The position numbers and the translations under genes are program-made. From assembly GCF_000763575.1 (NCBI RefSeq), contig NZ_CP009170.1:459501-523500 (forward strand): a stretch of 64,000 nt of DNA, read 5' to 3'. The notes under the pieces were generated by a model. It had not been told where the DNA came from. It ran no database searches and was given only the letters and a program-made list of their open reading frames with translations. Of this stretch, positions 55,584-63,591 are shown piece after piece (position 1 is the first letter of the stretch; each line of letters begins with the position of its first letter). The stretch comes from Thermoanaerobacter kivui (lineage in GTDB: Bacteria > Bacillota > Thermoanaerobacteria > Thermoanaerobacterales > Thermoanaerobacteraceae).

Positions 55584-56372
55584 TTGACTAATGGTTTTTA
55601 TTCTGGTAGTGTAGAAAGAGTTGCTTTCTCTCCACCAAGCTGGTACCCCATTATTTGGGAAGAGATGATCTACTGGCGAAACCATTTTTGGCTCTATCTG
55701 GTTATGTATATGCTATCTCCTGTGATTTTCCTGCTTTCTTTTGGCTTTGGTGTGGGGCGTTGGATGCGAATGGCCATGCCAGGTGGTATAAGCTATTTGG
55801 AATTCTTAATACCGGGAGTAGTGGCTCTAACTCTGTTTAACAATGGAGTGACGTCAGTAATAATACGCATGTTTTATACGCGTATTCACTTCCAGACTTT
55901 TGAATCCTATCGACTTGCCCCGATAGGTGAAATTTCCCTGTGTATAGGATATACCCTGGCTGGTGCTATGCGTGGACTGATAGCCGGTTTGATTACGACG
56001 GCAATGGCATTTATGTTTATCCCTGCATTGAAACTTAAGTGGGCTTTTTTCTGGGCGATGCTGTTGGTATCTTTCTGTTTTGGCGCCATGGGTGTCTTTA
56101 TTGGATTATGTTTACGCTCTTTTGACGATCACGCCCTGGTCAGCGAGTTTATACTGGTACCCATGACCTTTTTGAGCGGAACTTTAATTCCGATTGAGCG
56201 TTTACCCGGTTTCTTGCAAGATTGTGTCTGGTTATTTCCTCTTACTCCAGCTGCCCAGTTATTGCGTTCTACGCTATCTGTAAGAGGAGTGGATGCCGGG
56301 CAGGCAGCTTTGGTGGGAGTATGGGGCTTGGCTTTTTTCTTGCTGGGGTGGTGGAGGTTAAAGGAAATGTAG
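55584..56372 (+). CDS. ABC-2 type exporter, permease 2
   Basis: A 262-residue paralogue of the preceding permease (FILVPMTFLSGTLIPIERLP against the same motif). Two different permeases with one ATPase suggest a heterodimeric channel. TTG 55584 is the start, after GAGAGGAGG; there is no better ATG. Confidence 0.85.
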   Translation: MTNGFYSGSVERVAFSPPSWYPIIWEEMIYWRNHFWLYLVMYMLSPVIFLLSFGFGVGRWMRMAMPGGISYLEFLIPGVVALTLFNNGVTSVIIRMFYTRIHFQTFESYRLAPIGEISLCIGYTLAGAMRGLIAGLITTAMAFMFIPALKLKWAFFWAMLLVSFCFGAMGVFIGLCLRSFDDHALVSEFILVPMTFLSGTLIPIERLPGFLQDCVWLFPLTPAAQLLRSTLSVRGVDAGQAALVGVWGLAFFLLGWWRLKEM

Positions 56373-56505
56373 TAATGTAATTCTGAGAAAAAGGTTTTGT
56401 TTATTACATAAATCTGTCTGTGAAAGCGTAACGCACGGGTAGGGTGTATGGGTTACCCAGTGAGCATTAATTTGCAAATTTAAGTTAACTATGAGAGGAG
56501 GTGAT
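56373..56505. other. Leader region before the Cys-rich ORF
   Basis: Contains two possible hairpins: ATGTAAT with ATTACAT (56377-56408 area), and GGGTA (56437-56441) with TACCC (56454-56458). No consensus promoter and no riboswitch that I can name. Confidence 0.4.
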
Positions 56506-56607
56506 ATGAAAGAAAGTAAAGTTCAGATGAGGGAAAACTCAGGAGAAGGGAATCAAGAATGTTGTAAAGAGATGTGCAATGCAAAAAAGATTATCATGTG
56601 CAGTTAA
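56506..56607 (+). CDS. Small Cys-rich ORF, 33 residues
   Basis: Starts MKESKVQMRENSG and carries four Cys in the pattern CC-x3-C-x7-C near its C-terminus, with a Lys-rich end. It has the best ribosome site in the region, GAGAGGAGGTGAT directly before the ATG. It lies between the exporter and a binding protein gene. It could be a small metal-binding peptide or a precursor peptide. No maturation enzyme was recognised nearby. Coding is likely from the start context but not proven. Confidence 0.5.
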   Translation: MKESKVQMRENSGEGNQECCKEMCNAKKIIMCS

Positions 56608-56668
56608 GAAAAATTCTTAACAGAGAAAAATGCAAAATTAAAAATTCCAAAAAGGAGGAAGAGTTTAA

Positions 56669-57775
56669 ATGAAAAAGAAGATTTGCTTTTTGATGATTTT
56701 TGTTTTAATGATGTCTTTGTTATCTGCATGTGGGGTTAATAATTCAAGTCAGACAACAAAATCATCGGCTTCCACACCACAGAAAGTTGTTGTTACCGAT
56801 GCAATTGGTCGTAAGGTTGAGGTCCCTATTCCAGCAAAGAAAATAGTATCAGTTAATGAGAGCGCTACACGGCTTATTTCTTATCTAGATGGATTAGATA
56901 AAGTGGTAGGTATTGAAACTTTATCCAAATTTTCTGATGCTTATAAACCATATCTTTTGGCTCATCCAGAGTTAAAAAATTTACCGCAAGTTGGTAAAGG
57001 GAATAGCTTAAATATGGAGGAGATAATTAAACTTAAACCGGATGTAATCTTTTATGTCCATTATGGAGATATGGATCCGGATAAACTGCAAACACAAACG
57101 CATATCCCTGTTGTGGCACTGAAGTATGGAGAGAAATGTGCATTTAGCGAAGATGTTTATAAATCTTTGCAAATCGTCGGCAGGATTATAGGTAAAGAAA
57201 AAAGAGCACAAGAAGTGGTTGATTATCTTAAAAGATGTGAGCAAGATTTGAACAATAGAACGAAAAATATTTCTGAAGACAAAAAGCCCAAAGTCTATGT
57301 ATGCGGAATAGGTTTTTATGGAGTACATGGCATTGAGAGTACCCAAGGCAAGTATAGACCTTTGAATCTTATTAATGCCAAAAATGTTGCTGATGAAACT
57401 GGAAAAACAGGAAGTATCATAATTGACAAGGAAAAACTTTTAAGTTGGGATCCTGACATCATTTTTATTGATGAATTTGGGCTTTCTTTAGTGAAAGATG
57501 ATTACAAGAAAAATTCCCAGTTTTACCAATCCATAAAAGCGTTTAAAAAAGGACAGGTTTATACACAGTTACCATATGTTTGTTACGACATAAATATTGA
57601 GAATGCCATAGCTGATGCTTATTGGGCAGGAAAAGTGATTTTCCCTGAGCGATTTAAGGATATCAACCCAGAACAAAAAGCTGATGATATTTACAAGTTT
57701 TTTTTGGGTAAACCTTTGTATAAAGATATGAAAAAGAGTTTAAGTGGGTTTAAGAAATTGGACCTTGGCAGTTAA
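56669..57775 (+). CDS. BtuF/FecB-type binding lipoprotein
   Basis: A 368-residue lipoprotein (lipobox LSAC, Cys near 21) with a class III binding-protein fold: VVVTDAIGRKVEVPIPAKKI, VGKGNSLNMEEIIKLKPDVI. Its signal peptide is nearly the same at DNA level as those at 48055 and 59493, up to the lipobox. This family binds corrinoids, haem or siderophores. Ribosome site AAAAAGGAGG before ATG 56669. Confidence 0.88.
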   Translation: MKKKICFLMIFVLMMSLLSACGVNNSSQTTKSSASTPQKVVVTDAIGRKVEVPIPAKKIVSVNESATRLISYLDGLDKVVGIETLSKFSDAYKPYLLAHPELKNLPQVGKGNSLNMEEIIKLKPDVIFYVHYGDMDPDKLQTQTHIPVVALKYGEKCAFSEDVYKSLQIVGRIIGKEKRAQEVVDYLKRCEQDLNNRTKNISEDKKPKVYVCGIGFYGVHGIESTQGKYRPLNLINAKNVADETGKTGSIIIDKEKLLSWDPDIIFIDEFGLSLVKDDYKKNSQFYQSIKAFKKGQVYTQLPYVCYDINIENAIADAYWAGKVIFPERFKDINPEQKADDIYKFFLGKPLYKDMKKSLSGFKKLDLGS

Positions 57776-57835
57776 AAATAAATGGATTGAAATGGGTTTA
57801 AAGGATGATTTTAAAAAGCTGAAAGGGGGTAATTA

Positions 57836-58729
57836 ATGAAAATGAGTTATGAGATTATAAAGAAGACCATTGATGAGCTAAGGGCTTTGGGTGTCAAAGG
57901 TAACCTGTTAGATGTTATTGTAACCCGTTCAACGCGCCTTTTCACACCATGGACTTTTAGCTATATTACTTGTGAAGATGGGTATATAGGTTGTGGAATG
58001 GGCAACAATGGTTTTGATGTCCCAATTGACCTATCTTTTCTTGAAGAGCTCATAAATCTTGATGCTTACAAAGTTATAAACAGGTTAGAGCAAGGTAATA
58101 TGAGGATGTTTGACCTTTCTGTAATAATTTCAATCCTTGCAGCATTATCACATAAATTTATGTGGGATGAAAATGCTTTAAGAGCTCATGGCTTTGATGC
58201 AAAAATGCTATCAAAGCCAGCCCTCTCGGCCATTTTGGATTTAGGTTTAATTGATAGTAAAGATGTTGTAGCTTTTGTTGGATACTTTTATGGTTTTGTT
58301 GCACAAATTTCGACTTTTGTTAAAGAAGTAAATATTTTAGAGTTAGAGCCAATAGGTGATTTTGACATATATAAAGCAAAATCTGAGAATACAAATGTAA
58401 GGGTTTTTCCTTCTTCTAAGAGCAAGGAAGTTTTAGAGCATGCTGATGTTGTAATAATGACAGGTATGACCATAGCTAACGGAACCGTTTTGCCACTTCT
58501 TGAGTTTACTAAAAATGCACGCTTTGTTATGATGATGGGTCCCACTAATACCTTCTATCCTAAGGCGCTGTTTGATGCAGGTGTTGATTTGATAGGTGCT
58601 ATTGTATTTCCAAGCGGAGAACAATTTAAAAAGCGTTTTATCAACAGCCGAGGTTATTGGTACAGCGAAATGGATTTAAAGCATATGTTGATCTGCCCAA
58701 AAGGCAGAATGAAAAAGATAAAACCTTAA
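57836..58729 (+). CDS. DUF364 putative heavy-metal chelation protein
   Basis: A 297-residue cytoplasmic protein with an N-terminal DUF4213-like half and a C-terminal DUF364 half (VVIMTGMTIANGTVLPLLEF, MMMGPTNTFYPKALFDAGVD). The family is linked to metal-cofactor genes and may bind metal or a metallophore; the reaction is unknown. ATG 57836 or 57842; ribosome site AAAGGGGG. Confidence 0.8.
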   Translation: MKMSYEIIKKTIDELRALGVKGNLLDVIVTRSTRLFTPWTFSYITCEDGYIGCGMGNNGFDVPIDLSFLEELINLDAYKVINRLEQGNMRMFDLSVIISILAALSHKFMWDENALRAHGFDAKMLSKPALSAILDLGLIDSKDVVAFVGYFYGFVAQISTFVKEVNILELEPIGDFDIYKAKSENTNVRVFPSSKSKEVLEHADVVIMTGMTIANGTVLPLLEFTKNARFVMMMGPTNTFYPKALFDAGVDLIGAIVFPSGEQFKKRFINSRGYWYSEMDLKHMLICPKGRMKKIKP

Positions 58730-58797
58730 AGATGCTCTGAGGATATTCTTAGGAATTTTGAGCAGACAAAGTTAAAAAGCAAGTAAAAAGGGGGTGA

Positions 58798-59418
58798 ATG
58801 ACAGTGATTCTAAAAACAAATCAGAGGGAACAGGTTATGCCACTTCCAGTTGTGCTGGTTTCCACTGTTAGCAAGGATGGGATACGTAACATTGCTCCGT
58901 GGTCAAATATCACACCAATTTTAAGACCTTTTGACGACATAGTTTTGGCTTCATGGATTAAGCGCGATACTTTAGACAATATCCGGGAAACAGGGGAATT
59001 TGTGATTAATGTACCGCCTGTTGATTTGGCTGATGCAGTAATGATTTGTTCCAAAAATTATCCGCCGGAAGTTGATGAGTTTGAGCAAGCCGGTTTAAAG
59101 CCTCGTCCTTCTAAAAAAGTTAAAGCGCCGGGAATTGAAGGTTGCTTAGCCTGGGTGGAGTGTATGCTGGTAGAGGAAATTAGCAGAAAAAACTATTCAT
59201 TGGTCATTGGTAAAGTAGTGAATTTGGATGTGGATGACTATTACTTCAATAAATACGGGGAGATGGACTACGAGAAGGCCAAACCGCTATCAGTGATGCT
59301 CGGTGACCAAGGTATGTGGTTTACCCGGCCGGTTTTTGCAGGCAGGTATGCTGGTTATGCAGAAATGTTCCTGAACAAAAAGGATGAAGCACCCACGATT
59401 ACCGGCGAAAATGGGTAG
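58798..59418 (+). CDS. Flavin reductase-like FMN-binding protein
   Basis: A 206-residue split-barrel flavoprotein (VVLVSTVSKDGIRNIAPWSN, SWIKRDTLDNIRETGEFVIN). Such proteins pass electrons via FMN; in a metal cluster one likely job is reducing a bound metal, for example Co(III) or Fe(III), but this is inference. Ribosome site AAAAGGGGGTG. Confidence 0.82.
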   Translation: MTVILKTNQREQVMPLPVVLVSTVSKDGIRNIAPWSNITPILRPFDDIVLASWIKRDTLDNIRETGEFVINVPPVDLADAVMICSKNYPPEVDEFEQAGLKPRPSKKVKAPGIEGCLAWVECMLVEEISRKNYSLVIGKVVNLDVDDYYFNKYGEMDYEKAKPLSVMLGDQGMWFTRPVFAGRYAGYAEMFLNKKDEAPTITGENG

Positions 59419-59492
59419 AAATTGGATGACCTGTAGGGAATGTGCTGAAAAGGTTAAAGAGAAAGATTAAAAAATTGAAAGAGGTGTTGAAA

Positions 59493-60593
59493 TTGAAAAA
59501 GAAGATTTGCTTTTTGATGATTTTTGTTCTATTGATGTCATTATTGCCTGCTTTTGGACTTGCCAATCCGGTTAAGCCTGAAGATTCTAAACAAAAGCAG
59601 CAAACTGAAAATAAACAAGAGAAAATTATTGTAAAAGAGCAATTGCTTGACGAAAAAGGACAGATTATAGAAGATGAAGTTTCGATTCTTGCTCCTCCTA
59701 AAAAGGTGGTAGTTTTAGGGTGCTATGGTGCTGAGATGTTAAAAGCGATCGGGGTTGAGAATACAGTAATTGCGGTTGATGATTATACTAAAGAAAAGAA
59801 TGGATGGCCGGACTTTGTCAAAAATATACCTTCTGTAGGAGCTTCAAATACGCCGAGTATAGAGAAGATTATAGAGTTAAAACCTGATTTAGTTATTGAG
59901 GGTTTTTTGGATCCGAAGCTAAAAACACAACTTTTAAATTGCGGAATTCCAGTTCTTAAAATTTACGGCTATAGAACAGAATTGATTACATCAGAAATTG
60001 AAACCTTGGGCAAGGTTTTTAAATGCCAAACACGAGCACATGAATATGCCAACTATATTGAAAAACAATGGCAGGCAATAAGAGATCGCACAAAAGGTTT
60101 GACTGAAAAAGATAAACCTAAGGTTTATTGGGAATCTGGCTTGGGAGATTGGAAAACCCAAAGCTATGGTTCTGGTGCCCACTCTCTTATTGAATGGGCT
60201 GGAGGAATTAATATTGCTGCTGACCAGAAATTATCTTATCCCACAGTAACTCCAGAGTGGGTTGCATCAAAAAATCCAGATGTAATTATTAAATACGTGG
60301 ATGCACCAATAACTGGGTGGAATGGTGATATTAAAAAACTTGAAGAAATACGCCAGCAAATTTTGAATCGTCCTGCTCTTAAAAATACTAATGCCGTAAA
60401 AAATGGACGAGTTTATTTAGTAAGTTCAAAAATTACATGCGCACCTCAAGGTGCAGCGGGAGAATGGTATATTGCTAAGTGGCTTCATCCAGAGCTATTT
60501 AAGGATGTAAATCCGCAATCGATTCACAAAGAGATGCTCAAAAAGTTTTATGGACAGGAATATAAAGGGGTATGGGTTTATCCAGTACAATAA
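59493..60593 (+). CDS. BtuF/FecB-type binding protein
   Basis: A 366-residue exported binding protein with the same signal peptide as the gene at 48055 (KKKICFLMIFVLLMSLLPA). A Gln/Lys/Glu-rich linker follows, then the binding domain (GCYGAEMLKAIGVENTVIAV, YPTVTPEWVASKNPDVIIKY). No lipobox Cys. TTG 59493 with GAGGTG 59481-59486 is the start; upstream frame is open but unneeded. Confidence 0.87.
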   Translation: MKKKICFLMIFVLLMSLLPAFGLANPVKPEDSKQKQQTENKQEKIIVKEQLLDEKGQIIEDEVSILAPPKKVVVLGCYGAEMLKAIGVENTVIAVDDYTKEKNGWPDFVKNIPSVGASNTPSIEKIIELKPDLVIEGFLDPKLKTQLLNCGIPVLKIYGYRTELITSEIETLGKVFKCQTRAHEYANYIEKQWQAIRDRTKGLTEKDKPKVYWESGLGDWKTQSYGSGAHSLIEWAGGINIAADQKLSYPTVTPEWVASKNPDVIIKYVDAPITGWNGDIKKLEEIRQQILNRPALKNTNAVKNGRVYLVSSKITCAPQGAAGEWYIAKWLHPELFKDVNPQSIHKEMLKKFYGQEYKGVWVYPVQ

Positions 60594-60611
60594 GCTTTTG
60601 ATGTTAATATT

Positions 60612-61066
60612 TAAAAGTTCACTGAGTGCAGGAGGGTAATTCTCTTACACTTGATCAAGTAATAAAATTTGCAGGAGGAAATAATATAACGGCTGATTTA
60701 GAACCATCACCAAATACAACAGATGTAAGTGCAGAATGGTTAATAGAGAAAAATCCGGAGGTTATTATATTTGTGTACAGCAGTGATTTATTAGGTTATA
60801 CAATAAACGATTATTCGGCGGTTATGAAATTAGCAAATGATATTAAAAAAGACCCTGTTCTAAGTAAAACAGATGCAGTTAAGAATAATCGAATATATTT
60901 TACAAATATTTCAAATTTATTCAGGTTTAGTGAAGCAGTTTATTTTGCTAAATGGTTTTATCCTGACCGTTTTAAAGATGTCAACCCCGATCAGCTTTTA
61001 AAGGAGTATTTTGAAAAATGGCTGGGGATACCCATGAAAGGCATATGGGTTTATCCTGAAAAATAA
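60612..61066 (+). pseudogene. Decayed 3' part of a BtuF-type binding protein gene
   Basis: Only the C-terminal half of a binding protein remains (about 140 codons; VIKFAGGNNITADLE, PDRFKDVNPDQLLKEYFEKW). Signal peptide and N-terminal lobe are missing, and an extra G near 60636 breaks the frame at the left edge. Its last 100 bp are close to the 3' end of the gene at 48055, so it is probably a partial duplicate. Confidence 0.78.
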
Positions 61067-61073
61067 TGGAGCT

Positions 61074-61105
61074 ATTGAATAGTTCACTCATGTGAACTAT
61101 TCAAT
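61074..61105 (+). promoter_or_regulatory. Perfect 14-bp hairpin before the permease gene
   Basis: ATTGAATAGTTCAC (61074-61087), loop TCAT, exact complementary arm (61092-61105). There is no T tract, so it is more likely an operator, an mRNA stability element or a processing site than a terminator. Confidence 0.6.
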
Positions 61106-61139
61106 ATAAATTAATATAAATTGAGGAAGGTGGATAAAT

Positions 61140-62210
61140 TTGACTGAAAAGCTCAACGAAATATATGCAAAGCATATATGGAAAAGGATTTTCATTATAA
61201 TGATATTGGTGCTGTTATTGGCAGCAGCAGTATTATATGCTGTCGCTGTTGGAGCAGCTTCAATAAGCATAAGTGATGTAATAAAGGTTCTTGCAAACAA
61301 AATATTCCATTTAAAATATACTTACAGCAATAGCTTAGCCGAAACAATAGTTATGCAGCTGAGACTTCCGCGCATATTGTTAGCTGTTCTTACAGGCATA
61401 GCACTTGCAGGAGCTGGAGCAGTTATGCAGGGTATACTTCATAACCCTCTTGTAAGCCCGTATACTTTGGGAATGTCGGGAGCAGCCTCTCTGGGAGCAG
61501 CGATTGGCATTGTACTGGGAAAGAGCATCTTAGGAAACCATTTTGAAGTTGTTGGAACCTATTTAATTGCCTTTAACGCTTTTGTTTTTGGTTTTCTAAC
61601 AATCTTTATCGTAATTGGACTTGCCCGTATAAAAGGAAGCTCTCCCGAAACTCTTGTACTTGCAGGTGTAGCTTTAGGTTATATCTTTTCGGCTGGTGTA
61701 TCAGCATTAAAATACTTTTCAAACAATGAGGCATTAAAAGACCTTGTTGTATGGTTAATGGGGGGCATGTGGGGCGCATCATGGCAGGCCGTGAGTTTAC
61801 TTACACCTGTTGTGGTCATATGTATGGTTATTTTAATGGGTTATGCATGGGATATGAACGCCCTCTCTGCCGGAGAGGATGTAGCAACAAACCTTGGTGT
61901 AAATGTTAAAAGACTTCAGTTCGTATGCCTTACCATAGCTACTTTAGCTGCTTCAGCCACGGTGGCATTTACAGGAGTTATCGGTTTTATTGGTCTAGTA
62001 GCACCTCATGTATCCCGTATATTAATAGGAAGTGATAACAGATTTTTAATTCCATGTTCCTGTGTCATGGGAGCTCTAATTCTTCTTCTTGCAGATACTA
62101 TTGGACGAACGATTATTGCTCCGGTAGAGTTGCCTGTTGGCATAATAATGGGTTTAGTAGGAGGTCCTTATTTTCTTTACATGCTTTTAAGAAGAAAGAA
62201 ATTTCACTAA
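61140..62210 (+). CDS. BtuC/FecCD-type ABC permease
   Basis: A 356-residue membrane protein with about ten segments (GAGAVMQGILHNPLVSPYTL, GFIGLVAPHVSRILIGSDNR). It imports corrinoids, haem or siderophore complexes with the ATPase encoded next and the binding proteins upstream. TTG 61140 after GAGGAAGGTGG. Confidence 0.93.
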   Translation: MTEKLNEIYAKHIWKRIFIIMILVLLLAAAVLYAVAVGAASISISDVIKVLANKIFHLKYTYSNSLAETIVMQLRLPRILLAVLTGIALAGAGAVMQGILHNPLVSPYTLGMSGAASLGAAIGIVLGKSILGNHFEVVGTYLIAFNAFVFGFLTIFIVIGLARIKGSSPETLVLAGVALGYIFSAGVSALKYFSNNEALKDLVVWLMGGMWGASWQAVSLLTPVVVICMVILMGYAWDMNALSAGEDVATNLGVNVKRLQFVCLTIATLAASATVAFTGVIGFIGLVAPHVSRILIGSDNRFLIPCSCVMGALILLLADTIGRTIIAPVELPVGIIMGLVGGPYFLYMLLRRKKFH

Positions 62211-62239
62211 AAAATATAAAAGTATAAAAGGTGATTAGT

Positions 62240-63037
62240 ATGAAAATATCAGTTCAAAATATATGCTTTTTTTACAAAAGTCATAAAGTATTAAATAACA
62301 TAACTGTTGAAATGGAAAAAGGAGAAGTAGTAAGTATCATAGGTCCTAATGGTGCAGGTAAATCCACACTTTTAAAATGTATAGCTCGATTGTTAAAACC
62401 GCAAGAAGGTGTTGTTTATTTAAACGGTAAAGATATTGCATCAAAAGATTTGAAAGAACTTGCCAAAGCGATGGGATATGTACCCCAGGATAGCAGAGAA
62501 ATTTTTCCCTTTACCGTGATGGAAACAGTTCTCATGGGTAGAAAACCTCATTTAAAATGGGGCGTAACAGAAGAAGATCTTAATATTGTCTCAAAAGTCA
62601 TGAAATTTATGGATATAGAAGAACTGGCAGAGAGGTCTCTCGATCAATTAAGCGGAGGACAGAGGCAAAAGGTTTTTGTGGCACGTGCACTGGCACAACA
62701 GCCTGAAATATTTCTCTTTGATGAGCCTACAAGCAACCTTGATATAAGACATCAATTAGAAGTTTTTGAGATAATAAAAAAGATTGCCCAAACAGAGGGC
62801 CGTATAGTTATAGTAGTTGTCCATGATTTAAATCTTGCATCAAGATTTGCAGATAAGTTGGTGATGCTCAAGGATGGGTATATTTACGCTATAGGTAAAC
62901 CTGAGGAAGTTATTACTGAAAATAATATCAGGGAAGTATATGGTGTTTCTGCTTCCATAATAGAGACAGAGTTTGGATTTTATGTTTTACCAATTGAGCC
63001 TCTTGTAGAAGAGGTAGATATTAGAAGTTTTACGTAA
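62240..63037 (+). CDS. BtuD/FepC-type ABC ATPase
   Basis: A 265-residue ATPase: Walker A GPNGAGKST, signature LSGGQRQKVFVARAL, Walker B IFLFDEPTSNLDIR, His switch in VVHDLNLASRF. ATG 62240 fits AAAGGTG better than GTG 62231. It completes an importer with the permease. Confidence 0.94.
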   Translation: MKISVQNICFFYKSHKVLNNITVEMEKGEVVSIIGPNGAGKSTLLKCIARLLKPQEGVVYLNGKDIASKDLKELAKAMGYVPQDSREIFPFTVMETVLMGRKPHLKWGVTEEDLNIVSKVMKFMDIEELAERSLDQLSGGQRQKVFVARALAQQPEIFLFDEPTSNLDIRHQLEVFEIIKKIAQTEGRIVIVVVHDLNLASRFADKLVMLKDGYIYAIGKPEEVITENNIREVYGVSASIIETEFGFYVLPIEPLVEEVDIRSFT

Positions 63038-63042
63038 TCATA

Positions 63043-63148
63043 TTGACAGTGAACTATAAATCTACTATACTAAAGTTAAAGTGAGATTGTAAAAATTTTA
63101 ATAATTTAATAAAGCACACTTATCCTTCCTCCGGGAAGGATTTTTTTT
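63043..63148 (+). ncRNA. Promoter and terminator enclosing a short noncoding unit
   Basis: TTGACA (63043-63048), 17-bp spacer, TATACT (63066-63071), then about 70 bp, then a terminator: ATCCTTCC / GGAAGGAT (63122-63141) with eight T. The spacing would give a transcript of roughly 70 nt without an ORF. A small RNA is possible; the promoter could also be the relic of a lost gene. Confidence 0.45.
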
Positions 63149-63451
63149 ACTATAAAACCAAGTATAAGAGAAAGGGGAGTAGAGAGGGGCAAACCTTTAT
63201 TGACATGAATGTAAGTAGCCTCTATAATGAAATTATGAACATAAGCTCATAATTTCAAAGGAGGAGGTATCAACAGTTGAAATAAAAAGTAAAAAATGGT
63301 ATAGTTTTAATTAAGTGATGATAAGTGCTATTAAACATAAAAAGGATTAAAATGCTATACGATAAAAACAAAACTACATTGATGAACTGAGGAAAAAGGA
63401 AGATTGATAAATGCCCGTTAGAACATCAAAAAGGCAAAGGGGCCAAAAAAC
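63149..63451. other. Noncoding region with an orphan promoter and ribosome site
   Basis: Perfect promoter TTGACA (63200-63205), 17-bp spacer, TATAAT (63223-63228); next a 9-bp hairpin AAATTATGA / TCATAATTT; then AAAGGAGGAGGT near 63258-63269. The only start behind it (TTG) meets a stop after two codons. It looks like the front of a gene whose body has been lost. Confidence 0.5.
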
Positions 63452-63529
63452 ATGGTAGTAATACAGGCTAAACTCATTTTTCTAAATCAAGAAAACAAAC
63501 AAATAGTATTAGACTTTTATAAAGCTTGA
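63452..63529 (+). pseudogene. N-terminal remnant of a TnpB-like (IS200/IS605 group) gene
   Basis: 25 codons, starting MVVIQAKLIFLNQENKQIV, which resembles the beginning of TnpB/IS1341-type proteins, then a stop. The rest of the gene is missing. Short, so the call is tentative. Confidence 0.45.
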
Positions 63530-63591
63530 TACTACATGCACCTCAATATATAATAAGAGATAGTTTAATAAATTTACTGAGGTGTGGGTGG

